Assembly: GCF_024758705.1 (NCBI RefSeq)
Contig: NZ_CP096971.1
Coordinates: forward strand, 2,356,001 to 2,420,000
Source of the DNA: Sphingomonas sp. SUN019
GTDB lineage: Bacteria; Pseudomonadota; Alphaproteobacteria; Sphingomonadales; Sphingomonadaceae
Direction of reading: 5' to 3'
Length of the DNA: 64,000 bases
The notes under the pieces: generated by a model
The model's input: the letters and a program-made list of their open reading frames with translations, nothing else
Database searches by the model: none
What the model was told of the DNA's origin: nothing
Made by a program: the position numbers and the translations under genes
Shown: one piece after another, positions 44,520 through 52,431 of the stretch
How positions within the stretch are numbered: the stretch's first letter is position 1
Layout: each line of letters starts with the position of its first letter

Positions 44520-46795
44520 CAGCACGTCTCCGCGACGACGGGCACGGGCAGCAGCGCAGGGCCGTCGGGCGCGGGCGACGAACCGACGTCGCCGCGCAAT
44601 GCCGCAAGATCGACCGGCTCGCCGCCCACGACCGAAATGCCGAGGATCTCGGGCAGTTCGATCCCGACTATTTCGATCGACGGCGTCGCGGGGCCGTCGC
44701 CCAGCGCGAGCAGCACGTCGGCCACTTCCACCACGCCCGGCACGCGCGCCGCCTCGGCCAGCAACGCGCGGGCATGGACCGGGCGGCCGAGCGGCCAGCC
44801 GCGCAGCGCGGGGTCGACGTCCGGGCCGTACAGCGGGCCGTCGGTGGTGGTGAAATCGCCGCCGGTCGGGGGGATCGGGCTCAGGTACGCGCGCAGCCGC
44901 GTTTTCACCGCGTCGGCGACCTCAGCGATGCTGTTTCCGCCCGCCACCTCGATCCCGACCGAGACCCACAAACCCTTGTAGATCGGGCCGCGCAACACGA
45001 GTTCGGTCGTCACCAGCCGTCGTGGATCGAGGTACAGGCACAACGCATCGAGGAATGGTTGATCGGCGCGCGGAGCGGCGGGATGCGCGGCGTCGTTGCG
45101 CGGTGCGGCCAGCAACGTGACGACGCCCGGCACGCTGCCGGTCGCGGCGGGCGACAGATCGGGATGCCACGCCGGCAGCACGTCGATCCGCCCGATCGTC
45201 ACGCCCGGCGTGCGCCACGCGATGCTGCGGAAATCGGCTTCGGTCACCAGCCGGTCGCGGTGCTGGAGCATCCGCCGGACCTGTTTTTCGCCCATCGCGA
45301 CCGTCTCGGCGTCTGCCCCGCCCCACGTCGGGACCGGGTTGGTCGCGGTGAATCCGCCGGGGATCAGCGGCCCTTCCTTCAGCGCGCCCGCGCCGACATT
45401 CCCCTCCTGACCCTCGCTGTAATCGTAGCGTGCATAGAGCCGGTCGCCGACGCCCGGACGCCTGCCCGCCAGTCCGTCGCCGAAGGTGACGACGCCCGCC
45501 TCGGCATCGACTCGGAACGATGCGGCGGGGGCGAGCGGCTGGGTTGCGCCGGGCACCGGCACCTCGGGCGCGGCGGCGAGCAAATCGTCGATCGGGCTCC
45601 AGCCGCTTTCCGTTCCCTCGGGCGAGACGCTGACCAAGGCGACGCTGCCTTCGATCACCGGGGCTTTGCTCAATTGGCGCGTCTGGTCGGGCGTGCCGTC
45701 GCCATCCGCCAGCCGTTCGGCGCGGATCGCCTCGAACTGACGCACTGCGACCGCGTTGATGCCCGCCCAGCGCAGCCGCACGTCCGCGGCGGACGAGGCG
45801 CGCACCCGCAGCCAAGTGACCAAAGTCTCCGCCACCACGCTATCGTCCAGCGCGGGGGGCAGATCGCCGACGCCCGCCTCCAGCGGATCGAGATTGTCCC
45901 ACAACCGCAGCGCATTCGCGTCGGGCAGCCCGATCTCGACCACGCCCGCGTCGCGCGACGGATCGAAATCGGCGCGCGCGTCCAGCCGCCGCCAATCGGG
46001 CGCGGGACGTCCGCCGACGAAGCGCAGCCGCCCGTTCGCGTCGGGCCGCGCGATCTCATAGGACAGCAGATCGGTCGGCGCGGGCGGTGCGCCGCCGACC
46101 GGAAGAGTGCGCTGCTCCACGTCAGTGGCGGGGGCAAGGCCGAGCGACAGCGTGCGTCCGGCGATCGCTTCGCGCACCAGTTTCGCCGGATCGTCGCCGG
46201 GCGTCAGATCGGTCTTGCGGGCCACGAGCGCGATCCACAGCGAGCGGTCGATCGTGTCGGCCAGGTCGAGCGGCTCCTGCGCGGGATCGAACGCGGTGCT
46301 CTGATACAGCGTCAGATCGGCGGGAAGCGTGCTGCCGTAGGAGGCGTAGAGCAGTTCGTAATATTGCCGCAGTTCGGGCGTCGGGCTGACCACCGCGCGC
46401 TTGACGAACAGCCGCGCCTCGACCGGCAGGACATCCACGCCGACGGTGGTGCGGAACGGCATCGTCCCCGCCAACAGCTCGAAATCGCGCGCGATCGTCT
46501 CGGTCGCCAGCGCGCCCTGTTCGTTGCGGAACGTGACGATCCCGCGCGCCTCGCTGGCGGTGCGCAGCGGGATGCCGAGCAGCTTCAGGAATTTGGCGCG
46601 GTTGCGTTCGGGGATCTGGTTGGCGCGGTAGATCAGATTTTCGGTCAGGAACGCGAACAACTGGACGATCGTGACGCCGGGATCGGACGGGTTGAAATTG
46701 GTCCATTCGGGCGTGTGGACGGGAACGCGGGCGAGCGTTTCGTCGACCAGAGCGCGATAGTCGCGGTCGTCGATGCGCGGGGCGGGCAGCGGCAT
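44519..46795 (-). CDS. Baseplate assembly protein J-like (Afp11-like)
   Basis: The 758-aa protein is a gpJ-like baseplate wedge component. RVPVHTPEWTNFNPSDPGVT near the N-terminus and FAFLTENLIYRANQIPERNRAKFLKLLGI (about residues 50-78) are the family signature. The central VVTFGDGLAGRRP and YDYSEGQEGNVGAGALK are also typical of eCIS/T6SS J proteins. Its length is in the eCIS range and clearly longer than phage gpJ. Its ATG overlaps the gp25 stop as TGATG. With gp25 and the gpI-like protein it builds the baseplate wedges. Confidence 0.92.
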   Translation of the reverse strand: MPLPAPRIDDRDYRALVDETLARVPVHTPEWTNFNPSDPGVTIVQLFAFLTENLIYRANQIPERNRAKFLKLLGIPLRTASEARGIVTFRNEQGALATETIARDFELLAGTMPFRTTVGVDVLPVEARLFVKRAVVSPTPELRQYYELLYASYGSTLPADLTLYQSTAFDPAQEPLDLADTIDRSLWIALVARKTDLTPGDDPAKLVREAIAGRTLSLGLAPATDVEQRTLPVGGAPPAPTDLLSYEIARPDANGRLRFVGGRPAPDWRRLDARADFDPSRDAGVVEIGLPDANALRLWDNLDPLEAGVGDLPPALDDSVVAETLVTWLRVRASSAADVRLRWAGINAVAVRQFEAIRAERLADGDGTPDQTRQLSKAPVIEGSVALVSVSPEGTESGWSPIDDLLAAAPEVPVPGATQPLAPAASFRVDAEAGVVTFGDGLAGRRPGVGDRLYARYDYSEGQEGNVGAGALKEGPLIPGGFTATNPVPTWGGADAETVAMGEKQVRRMLQHRDRLVTEADFRSIAWRTPGVTIGRIDVLPAWHPDLSPAATGSVPGVVTLLAAPRNDAAHPAAPRADQPFLDALCLYLDPRRLVTTELVLRGPIYKGLWVSVGIEVAGGNSIAEVADAVKTRLRAYLSPIPPTGGDFTTTDGPLYGPDVDPALRGWPLGRPVHARALLAEAARVPGVVEVADVLLALGDGPATPSIEIVGIELPEILGISVVGGEPVDLAALRGDVGSSPAPDGPALLPVPVVAETC

Positions 46796-47181
46796 CAGCC
46801 CCTCCCCAGCGGGATCGAGACGCTGGTCCGCTCGCCCGCGCCGGTCGCGACCAGCCGGTAGGCGATCGTCGCCAGCGCGGCGGTCGCGTCGGACCGGTCG
46901 GGTGCGACATCGACGCCGTCCAGCGCGATGCGCGGTTCCCAGCGGCGCAGCGCATCCTCGATCGACGCGGCGATGCGGACGTGCGTCGCGGGCGTGTTCG
47001 GCTCGAACAGATAGCGGCCGAGCCCCGCGCCGAACTCGGCCAGCTGCACGCGTTCCCCCTCTTCGGTCTGCAGGATGATGGCGATCGATTCGCGCACGTT
47101 CGCCTCGCCTTCGGACCAGCGCATCCGGCCGTCGGGGCCGACGCGCGGCGGGAAGCCCATGCTCTTGCCGAACGGGTTCAT
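46795..47181 (-). CDS. GPW/gp25-like baseplate protein (Afp9-like)
   Basis: This 128-aa protein is the gp25 lysozyme-fold baseplate component. GMRWSEGEANVRESIAIILQTEEGERV-type sequence (here RMRWSEGEANVRESIAII, followed by LQTEEGERVQL) and FGAGLGRYLFEPNTPAT are diagnostic. VRIAASIEDALRRWEPRIAL completes the fold. gp25 triggers sheath assembly at the baseplate in contractile systems. It starts at ATG 47181, overlapping the preceding stop (ATGA). Confidence 0.93.
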   Translation of the reverse strand: MNPFGKSMGFPPRVGPDGRMRWSEGEANVRESIAIILQTEEGERVQLAEFGAGLGRYLFEPNTPATHVRIAASIEDALRRWEPRIALDGVDVAPDRSDATAALATIAYRLVATGAGERTSVSIPLGRG

Positions 47182-49253
47182 GGCGACGCGTTCCCTTTGA
47201 GCTTCGGCACCGGGAAACAGGCGATGAACCACGGCAGCCAGCGGAAGATCAGGTCCAGCAGGGTGACGATGATGATGAGCAGGATCAGCGCGCAGAGCGT
47301 GATGATCGGGATCGACAGCGAACAGATCATCCCGATGTCGAGGCCGTTGTTCTTGCAGCCGCCGCCGTCCTTCGTGTCGATGTCCTTGTGGAACGGCCAC
47401 GGCAGCACCTGCAGCACCAGATCGATGAACCCCAGCCCCTTTGCGCGCTGCACCTGACCGCACAGCAGGTCCGACATGACGAAGGCGGTGCCGCGGCCGT
47501 ATTTGCGCAGGCCCGCCGGGCTGGTGTCCGATGGCAAGGTGATCGTGATCGGCCGTACCGGCGCGTCGGGATCAAAGAAGCTGGCCAGGCGGAAGCGTTC
47601 GCTGGGCGCGGACAGCGTCGGCGGATGCAGCGGGCCGCAATCGGCGTTCAGATGCACCATGCGGATCGCGAACAGCCCCTGATCGCCCGCGGTCTTGATC
47701 ATCACGTCGCGCAGCTTCATCGCGTGCGGGATCGGCTGGGCCTTCGTCTCGTCGTCCGGCGGCAGTGCTCGCGCCAGCAAGGCGGTGAAGCGGTCGAGCG
47801 CCTCGACGCTGGCCACGTCGTCCGACGTCCCGGCGGAATCCGTCGGCGTCTTTATGCCCTTCGCCTGCTCCGCGGTCGCGCCCGGCGGATCGAGCGTCGT
47901 GCCGACCGGATCGAGCGGCGGGACCGCGGCCGTCACCGCCTTGTACGGGCCGTCCGGCTGCGCCTTTGCGACCGGCGACACCGGCAGCTTCAGCCCGGCG
48001 AGCGGGAAGTGGAAATTGGGCCAGTCGGCTGCGTTGCGCGTGTCGAACGCATAATGCGTCGTCGCGGCGTCAAGCTTCGTTTCGAACGGCAGGATTCGTT
48101 GCAGCGCGTCGAGCATCGACGACGCCATCGGTTTCGCCCCGACCCCCATCGTGCCGTCGAGCGCGGTCGCCTTCGCCGCGGCGAGGAAGTTCCACACCGC
48201 GCCTTCCCGCGGCGATAAATCATCAGGCGAATTCGCGGTGAGCGCAGCGCCGAGCGCCGGGATTCGCACATCGATCCAGTGCCGCAGATCGACCAGCAAC
48301 AGCCACGACTGCATCTGAAACTGGAAATTGTAGTTGAGCACGCGCCGCGCACGGTCGAGGACGGGGTCGGCTGGATTGGGCGATTTGACCTCGAACTCGT
48401 CGCCCGCCTTGATCGCGGCGCGCACCATCGCCTTCCACGGTTCGCTGACCTCGATCCGCAATTGCGCGGTGCGCGCGACGGTCGTGTTCGGGCGGGGCGG
48501 CGTGGCGGCGGGGCGCAGCGTCGCGATCTGTCCTGCGCCGAGCGACACGGCGGTCGTCACCACCGCCTTGCCGATATATTCCTCGCGCCGCGCGACCGGG
48601 ATCAACCCGCCCCAGATCGTCCGGCCCACGCCATTCTCGTCGCGGTGCGGCAGCGGGAACAGCGGCAGCATCTCCTCGCCCGGCGCAAGATCGCCGCCCG
48701 CCGCGATGCGCTGCCAGCGCGCCTCGTCGCCCTCCTTCACATAGGCGAATTCGACCAGATCCTGCGTATTCGCGGGCACGCCGTCCGCGGGCAGCAAGCG
48801 CCGCAGCACGAACCCGACCTGTTCGTGCGCGCCGCCGAGCGCGCGCTCGGGCAGGCCGGGGATCGCGCAGGCCAGCGTCCCCGCGACGACGTAATAACGC
48901 TGGTGCGCGGGCTGGTAGAGCTTCAGCGGCTTGTCGGCGGGTACGGGCGTCGGCGGCGCGGACGGCGCTGCGCCCCAGCGCCGTTTGCGCTTCGCATCCT
49001 TGACCGGCGCAGGAAGGGGCAGGCGCACGATCGGATCGACCAGATCGACGTCCTGCGGCGGATCGCGCCACGTCTCGGGCTTCGCAATCCGGTCCGACAG
49101 GCGCGCCGGTTCCTCCTCCAGCGTGGCGACCAGCTGCTCCATGAAATCGTCGCTGGCGAAGCGCAGGATTTGCGGCTTGGCGGCGAAGCGCGTCGTCCCG
49201 CGCCACAACGGCCGCGGGGCCTGCCAGCTGACCGGGTGCGCCAGCGCGCTCAC
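47178..49253 (-). CDS. eCIS protein with a C-terminal membrane segment, unknown
   Basis: The 691-aa protein sits between the gp5-like spike gene and gp25, the place where the PAAR tip gene lies in Afp-like clusters. No PAAR motif is seen. Most of it is soluble, with an HQRYYVVAGTLACAIPGLPER stretch near the N-terminal third. Near the C-terminus (about residues 640-680) is a long hydrophobic block, IGMICSLSIPIITLCALILL continuing to LLDLIFRWLPWFIACF, enough for one or two membrane passes. Start GTG 49253 overlaps the gp5-like stop (GTGA). It could anchor the baseplate to a membrane, or act after firing. Both are inference. Confidence 0.75.
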   Translation of the reverse strand: MSALAHPVSWQAPRPLWRGTTRFAAKPQILRFASDDFMEQLVATLEEEPARLSDRIAKPETWRDPPQDVDLVDPIVRLPLPAPVKDAKRKRRWGAAPSAPPTPVPADKPLKLYQPAHQRYYVVAGTLACAIPGLPERALGGAHEQVGFVLRRLLPADGVPANTQDLVEFAYVKEGDEARWQRIAAGGDLAPGEEMLPLFPLPHRDENGVGRTIWGGLIPVARREEYIGKAVVTTAVSLGAGQIATLRPAATPPRPNTTVARTAQLRIEVSEPWKAMVRAAIKAGDEFEVKSPNPADPVLDRARRVLNYNFQFQMQSWLLLVDLRHWIDVRIPALGAALTANSPDDLSPREGAVWNFLAAAKATALDGTMGVGAKPMASSMLDALQRILPFETKLDAATTHYAFDTRNAADWPNFHFPLAGLKLPVSPVAKAQPDGPYKAVTAAVPPLDPVGTTLDPPGATAEQAKGIKTPTDSAGTSDDVASVEALDRFTALLARALPPDDETKAQPIPHAMKLRDVMIKTAGDQGLFAIRMVHLNADCGPLHPPTLSAPSERFRLASFFDPDAPVRPITITLPSDTSPAGLRKYGRGTAFVMSDLLCGQVQRAKGLGFIDLVLQVLPWPFHKDIDTKDGGGCKNNGLDIGMICSLSIPIITLCALILLIIIVTLLDLIFRWLPWFIACFPVPKLKGNASP

Positions 49254-49969
49254 CAGATGTTCCCCGCGCCCGGCGTATAGGTCGTCGAGATCACCGTGTT
49301 CGAGATCAGCGTGTCGCACTTCACCACGCCGGAGAAGATCGACATCCCGGCATCGACCTTCACCATGCTCGCCGACACCGCGACCTGCGCGGCGTTGACG
49401 GTGACCTTCGCCGCCGCCGTGACGGTGATCCCGGCGGTTTCCAGCTTCACCGAATTGCCGTTCGAATCCTCGATCGTGACCGCGCCGGGGCCGTCCTTCA
49501 TCGTCAGTTTCTGGCCGCCAGGGGTTTCCAGGATCAGCGTTTCCTTCGCCTGGCTGTCGTCGAGCGTGATCTTCACGCCGTTGCGGCTGCGGATGACCTT
49601 CAGCGCATTGCCGCTGGCCATCGATTGCGGCGGCTTGTCCTTGCCGTTCCACAGCCCGCCCAGCACGTATGGCCGCCGCGGATCGCCGTGTTCGAACGCG
49701 ATCAGCACTTCGTCGCCGACGTCGGGGATGAACCAGCTGCCGCGCTGGTTCCCCGCGAACAGCGTCGCCATCCGCGCCCACGCCGCATAGCCCTGACCCC
49801 CGCCGCCGTCGGGCGACCAGTCGAGCTTCACCTTCACACGGCCCTGCCCGTCGGGATCGCTGATGTCGGAGACCGTCGCGGGCATGACGCCGTACCAGCG
49901 CCCACCCCAGCCGTCCGAGCGGCGTTCGTGGAACTGCGTCTCGCCGCGGTCGAGATCGAGCAGCGCCAT
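49250..49969 (-). CDS. gp5/VgrG-like spike protein (OB-fold and beta-helix)
   Basis: The 239-aa protein is the C-terminal half of a VgrG-like spike. GRWYGVMPATVSDISDPDGQGRVKVKLDW to AAWARMATLFAG is the gp5 OB-fold, with GDEVLIAFEHGDPRRPYVLGGLWNG as the family hallmark (about residues 85-110). From about 130 onward short repeated strands (ITLDDSQAKETLILETPGG, VTIEDSNGNSVKL, ITVTAAAKVTVNAAQVAVS) form the beta-helix needle. Its ATG at 49969 makes a TGATG overlap with the gpD-like gene. Spike halves encoded by two genes rather than one VgrG is a feature of this cluster. Confidence 0.9.
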   Translation of the reverse strand: MALLDLDRGETQFHERRSDGWGGRWYGVMPATVSDISDPDGQGRVKVKLDWSPDGGGGQGYAAWARMATLFAGNQRGSWFIPDVGDEVLIAFEHGDPRRPYVLGGLWNGKDKPPQSMASGNALKVIRSRNGVKITLDDSQAKETLILETPGGQKLTMKDGPGAVTIEDSNGNSVKLETAGITVTAAAKVTVNAAQVAVSASMVKVDAGMSIFSGVVKCDTLISNTVISTTYTPGAGNIW

Positions 49970-51039
49970 CACGGCCGCCCCAGTCCGGCGCGTTCGCAGC
50001 GGAATTCGCTGCGCATCCCCGCCGCCTGATCGAACCGGTGCGTGACCGCGGTCGCGCGGTAATCGCCGTCGAATAGTTTGCCGAGGCCCGTCAGCGCTAG
50101 CGTCGCGCCGACGCGCAGGTCCGCCTTCGTTTCGGCGACGCCCTCCGCGGTCAGGAAGCGGCGCGCCATGTGGCGGAAGCTCGCCTCCGCCACCGCGCGC
50201 GCCTCAGTCCCGTTGCGCGGCAGCGCATGCGCGATCGTGTCTACCCGCGCGCCGAACGCCGCCTGCAGGATCTTCGCGCCGCCGTCGGTGCTGCTGGTTT
50301 CGCTGGACACCGCGGCATCGGTGGCGCGCGACGTAGCCGCCGCCTTGTCCGCGACGTTCCAGCCGGTCGCCACCAGTGCGGTGCGCTGGCTCGCCAGATC
50401 GGCCTCGACGTGAAATTCGCGCAGCGATCCCGCCCAGCGCAGTTCGACCCGCGTCGCGGGCCGCAGCTTCGCGGCGTGCAGCTCGGTCCCCGCGACCCAC
50501 ACGATCGCATCCTCGCGCCGCGCCAGATCGTGCAGCAGCGCCAGGTCGCTCTGATTGACCTGCGCGATATAGGGCTGTGTCGTCGCCTGCAGATCGATCT
50601 TCGGCGACAGTCCGTGATCGGATGCGACCGTGCGCACGACATCGGCGAGCGACGCTTTCTCGAACGTCCGCGTCCGGCGCGTCATGCGCAGATCCTGCAA
50701 GCGATCCTCGGCCAGAACGCCGATCGTCGGGGTGCCGCCATCGGGATAATCGGCGACGATCGCGCTGATCCGTCCCTCGAACAGCAGATCGTCGCCCAGC
50801 TTCACCTTGATCGGACGGCCGAATTCGATCGTCTTGCGGTCGAAATGCTGGAAGCCCGACGTTTCGCCGCCCCAATTGCCGAAGGTCAACGCGGCGTGCG
50901 CCATTCCTTCCACCGTATCGGACAGCTCCATCATCTGTAGCGACGATTCGAGCGTATCGACGCGCTTCCCGTCGATCTCGATCGTCGGGCGCGCCGCGCG
51001 CATCGGCAGCGGCGTCACGTTGGAGGCGGCGGTGGCCAT
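49969..51039 (-). CDS. gpD-like (late control D) spike hub protein
   Basis: The 356-aa protein matches the gp27/gpD half of VgrG, which forms the hub that joins tube and spike. RPTIEIDGKRVD and LESSLQMMELSDTVEGMAHAALTFGN start the first barrel. RTRTFEKASLADVVRTVASDHGL and QSDLALLHDLARREDAIVWV (about residues 120-195) are typical gpD features. It ends RFDQAAGMRSEFRCER, matching late-control proteins. The ATG at 51039 overlaps the stop of the small DUF5908-like gene (TGATG). It was probably split from the gp5 part now encoded by the next gene. Confidence 0.88.
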   Translation of the reverse strand: MATAASNVTPLPMRAARPTIEIDGKRVDTLESSLQMMELSDTVEGMAHAALTFGNWGGETSGFQHFDRKTIEFGRPIKVKLGDDLLFEGRISAIVADYPDGGTPTIGVLAEDRLQDLRMTRRTRTFEKASLADVVRTVASDHGLSPKIDLQATTQPYIAQVNQSDLALLHDLARREDAIVWVAGTELHAAKLRPATRVELRWAGSLREFHVEADLASQRTALVATGWNVADKAAATSRATDAAVSSETSSTDGGAKILQAAFGARVDTIAHALPRNGTEARAVAEASFRHMARRFLTAEGVAETKADLRVGATLALTGLGKLFDGDYRATAVTHRFDQAAGMRSEFRCERAGLGRP

Positions 51040-51197
51040 CAATACGCCCTCAACCGCGCGTGGCGCTGCGCAAGGCGGCGTATCGGCGCGCGGAGCGTTG
51101 CGGGCTCGATGCGCGGCGGGGCGGGGGTTTCGGCATCGGGGCGGGGCTCCGCCGGAGCCTCCCCGGTCGCCTCGAACCTGTTGATCACGACGGCCAT
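51039..51197 (-). CDS. Short eCIS protein, DUF5908-like
   Basis: This 52-aa frame begins MAVVINRFEATGEAPAEPRP and ends in an Arg-rich helix (RIEPATLRAPIRRLAQRHAR). It has AGAGGAAAT seven bases upstream of the ATG at 51197. Short proteins of the DUF5908 type, starting with M-(P/A)-V-x-I-(N/K), lie between the LysM and VgrG genes in many eCIS clusters; the match here is by position and by the first residues only. It is missed by length filters. It overlaps the gpD-like start as TGATG, which supports its being translated. Confidence 0.7.
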   Translation of the reverse strand: MAVVINRFEATGEAPAEPRPDAETPAPPRIEPATLRAPIRRLAQRHARLRAY

Positions 51198-51208
51198 GTC
51201 ATTTCCTC

Positions 51209-51958
51209 TCAAAAACCGATGCTGAGCGCCGGCGGTGTTATCGTCGGGCTGGGCAGGTCGAGCGCGGGGGTCGCGATCCCGGCACCTGCGTCCAGATCGA
51301 TCAACTGGCCGGGCGACAGCCGCAGCGGATCCTCGATCCCGTTGGCGGCGGCGATCCCCTTCCAGTCGGACTGGCCGTTCTTCGCCGCCATCCCCTGCAG
51401 CGAGTCGCCCGCCTTCGCCTGCGACATCGGCGTCTGGCCGGGCGACGACGGCACTTTCCCGTCGCCCTTGAACTGCGACACCAGGATCTTCTGCTGCCCC
51501 AGCGTCAGCGTGACCTGCGCGCGCAGCGGCTTTCCGTCGGGGGAGAAGAACTCCAGGCTCTCCTCCAGCGCCTCGACGATGCCGTCGAACAGGAACGATC
51601 CCCACACGAAGCGCGCCGCGGGGGGCACCATCTTCTTCTTGTCCTTCTTGTCGGGCGTCGGCGTCATGAAGAACACGACCTGCTGGGTCAGCCGCCGCAC
51701 GTCGTCGACCGCATTCTCGGTCATCGCGGTGACGTCGAACCACAGGGTCAGCCCCAGCTTCGTGGTGCCCGCGCCGACAAACTGCCGCCCGGTGTTGCCC
51801 GCCGCCTGATCGCCGCCCTGCGGCTGCACCAATTGATTGGCGAAGGTGACCTTCAGCGTTTCGGGATTGAACTGGACGCTGAGCTTTTTCCCGCCGGGCT
51901 TCTCCTTCTTGAAGTCGGCGTCGAGCTCGATCAGCTGGGCCTTGGCGAGCTCGGTCAT
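51209..51958 (-). CDS. LysM-domain tail connector / baseplate hub protein (Afp7-like)
   Basis: The 249-aa protein has an N-terminal domain with SVQFNPETLKVTFANQLVQ, the FNP motif typical of the CIS tube-baseplate connector family. Its C-terminal part (about residues 175-225) is a LysM-like module: QAKAGDSLQGMAAKNGQSDW, then IAAANGIEDPLRLSPGQLIDL. LysM in this place is a structural interface in contractile particles more than a peptidoglycan binder. Its ATG overlaps the tube 2 stop by ATGA. Its position after the tube genes agrees with Afp7. Confidence 0.9.
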   Translation of the reverse strand: MTELAKAQLIELDADFKKEKPGGKKLSVQFNPETLKVTFANQLVQPQGGDQAAGNTGRQFVGAGTTKLGLTLWFDVTAMTENAVDDVRRLTQQVVFFMTPTPDKKDKKKMVPPAARFVWGSFLFDGIVEALEESLEFFSPDGKPLRAQVTLTLGQQKILVSQFKGDGKVPSSPGQTPMSQAKAGDSLQGMAAKNGQSDWKGIAAANGIEDPLRLSPGQLIDLDAGAGIATPALDLPSPTITPPALSIGF

Positions 51959-52431
51959 GCCGCCGCCTTTCCGGGCACGAACTTGAACGATTCATACGCG
52001 ATCTGCAGCTCCTCGACCGCGATCGCATTGCCGGTGGCGTTCAGCGCCGGGGCCTTCATCTTGATCGGGACGCAGCGCGCCAGCTGGAAGCGCGCGCGCT
52101 CGCCGGTGCCGTCGGGGGCGAGCAGCACGACCTCCGCATCGGCGCGCAGCCGCGGGTCTTCGACCGAATCGCGGAACCACGTCCATAGGTCGAAATTGGC
52201 GGTCATCCCGCGTTTCAGCGTCAGATTGGCGTAGCTGACCGGGCCGTTCACCCGGATCGCGCGGCCCGGCGCGCCGCCTTCCTTCAGCGTCTTCACCTCC
52301 ATCGTCATCTCCAGCCCGTCGCATTCGGCGAAGGCGCATTCGACCAGCGGCTTGCCCTGCCCCGCGCGGTGGATCTCGACCGCGAAGTTGAACGCGATGA
52401 AGGGATAGGGGCGCTTGACGGGGTCGGGCAT
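51955..52431 (-). CDS. Inner tube protein 2 (Afp5-like)
   Basis: The 158-aa protein belongs to the T4 gp19-like tube family. PYPFIAFNFAVEIHRAG near the N-terminus, CDGLEMTMEVKTLKEGG and LTLKRGMTANFDLWTWFRDS (about residues 70-90) are characteristic. Compared with tube 1 (54649-55101) it is divergent, as expected for an adaptor tube layer at the baseplate end, like Afp5. It directly abuts the sheath 2 stop codon. The start is ATG 52431. Confidence 0.92.
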   Translation of the reverse strand: MPDPVKRPYPFIAFNFAVEIHRAGQGKPLVECAFAECDGLEMTMEVKTLKEGGAPGRAIRVNGPVSYANLTLKRGMTANFDLWTWFRDSVEDPRLRADAEVVLLAPDGTGERARFQLARCVPIKMKAPALNATGNAIAVEELQIAYESFKFVPGKAAA

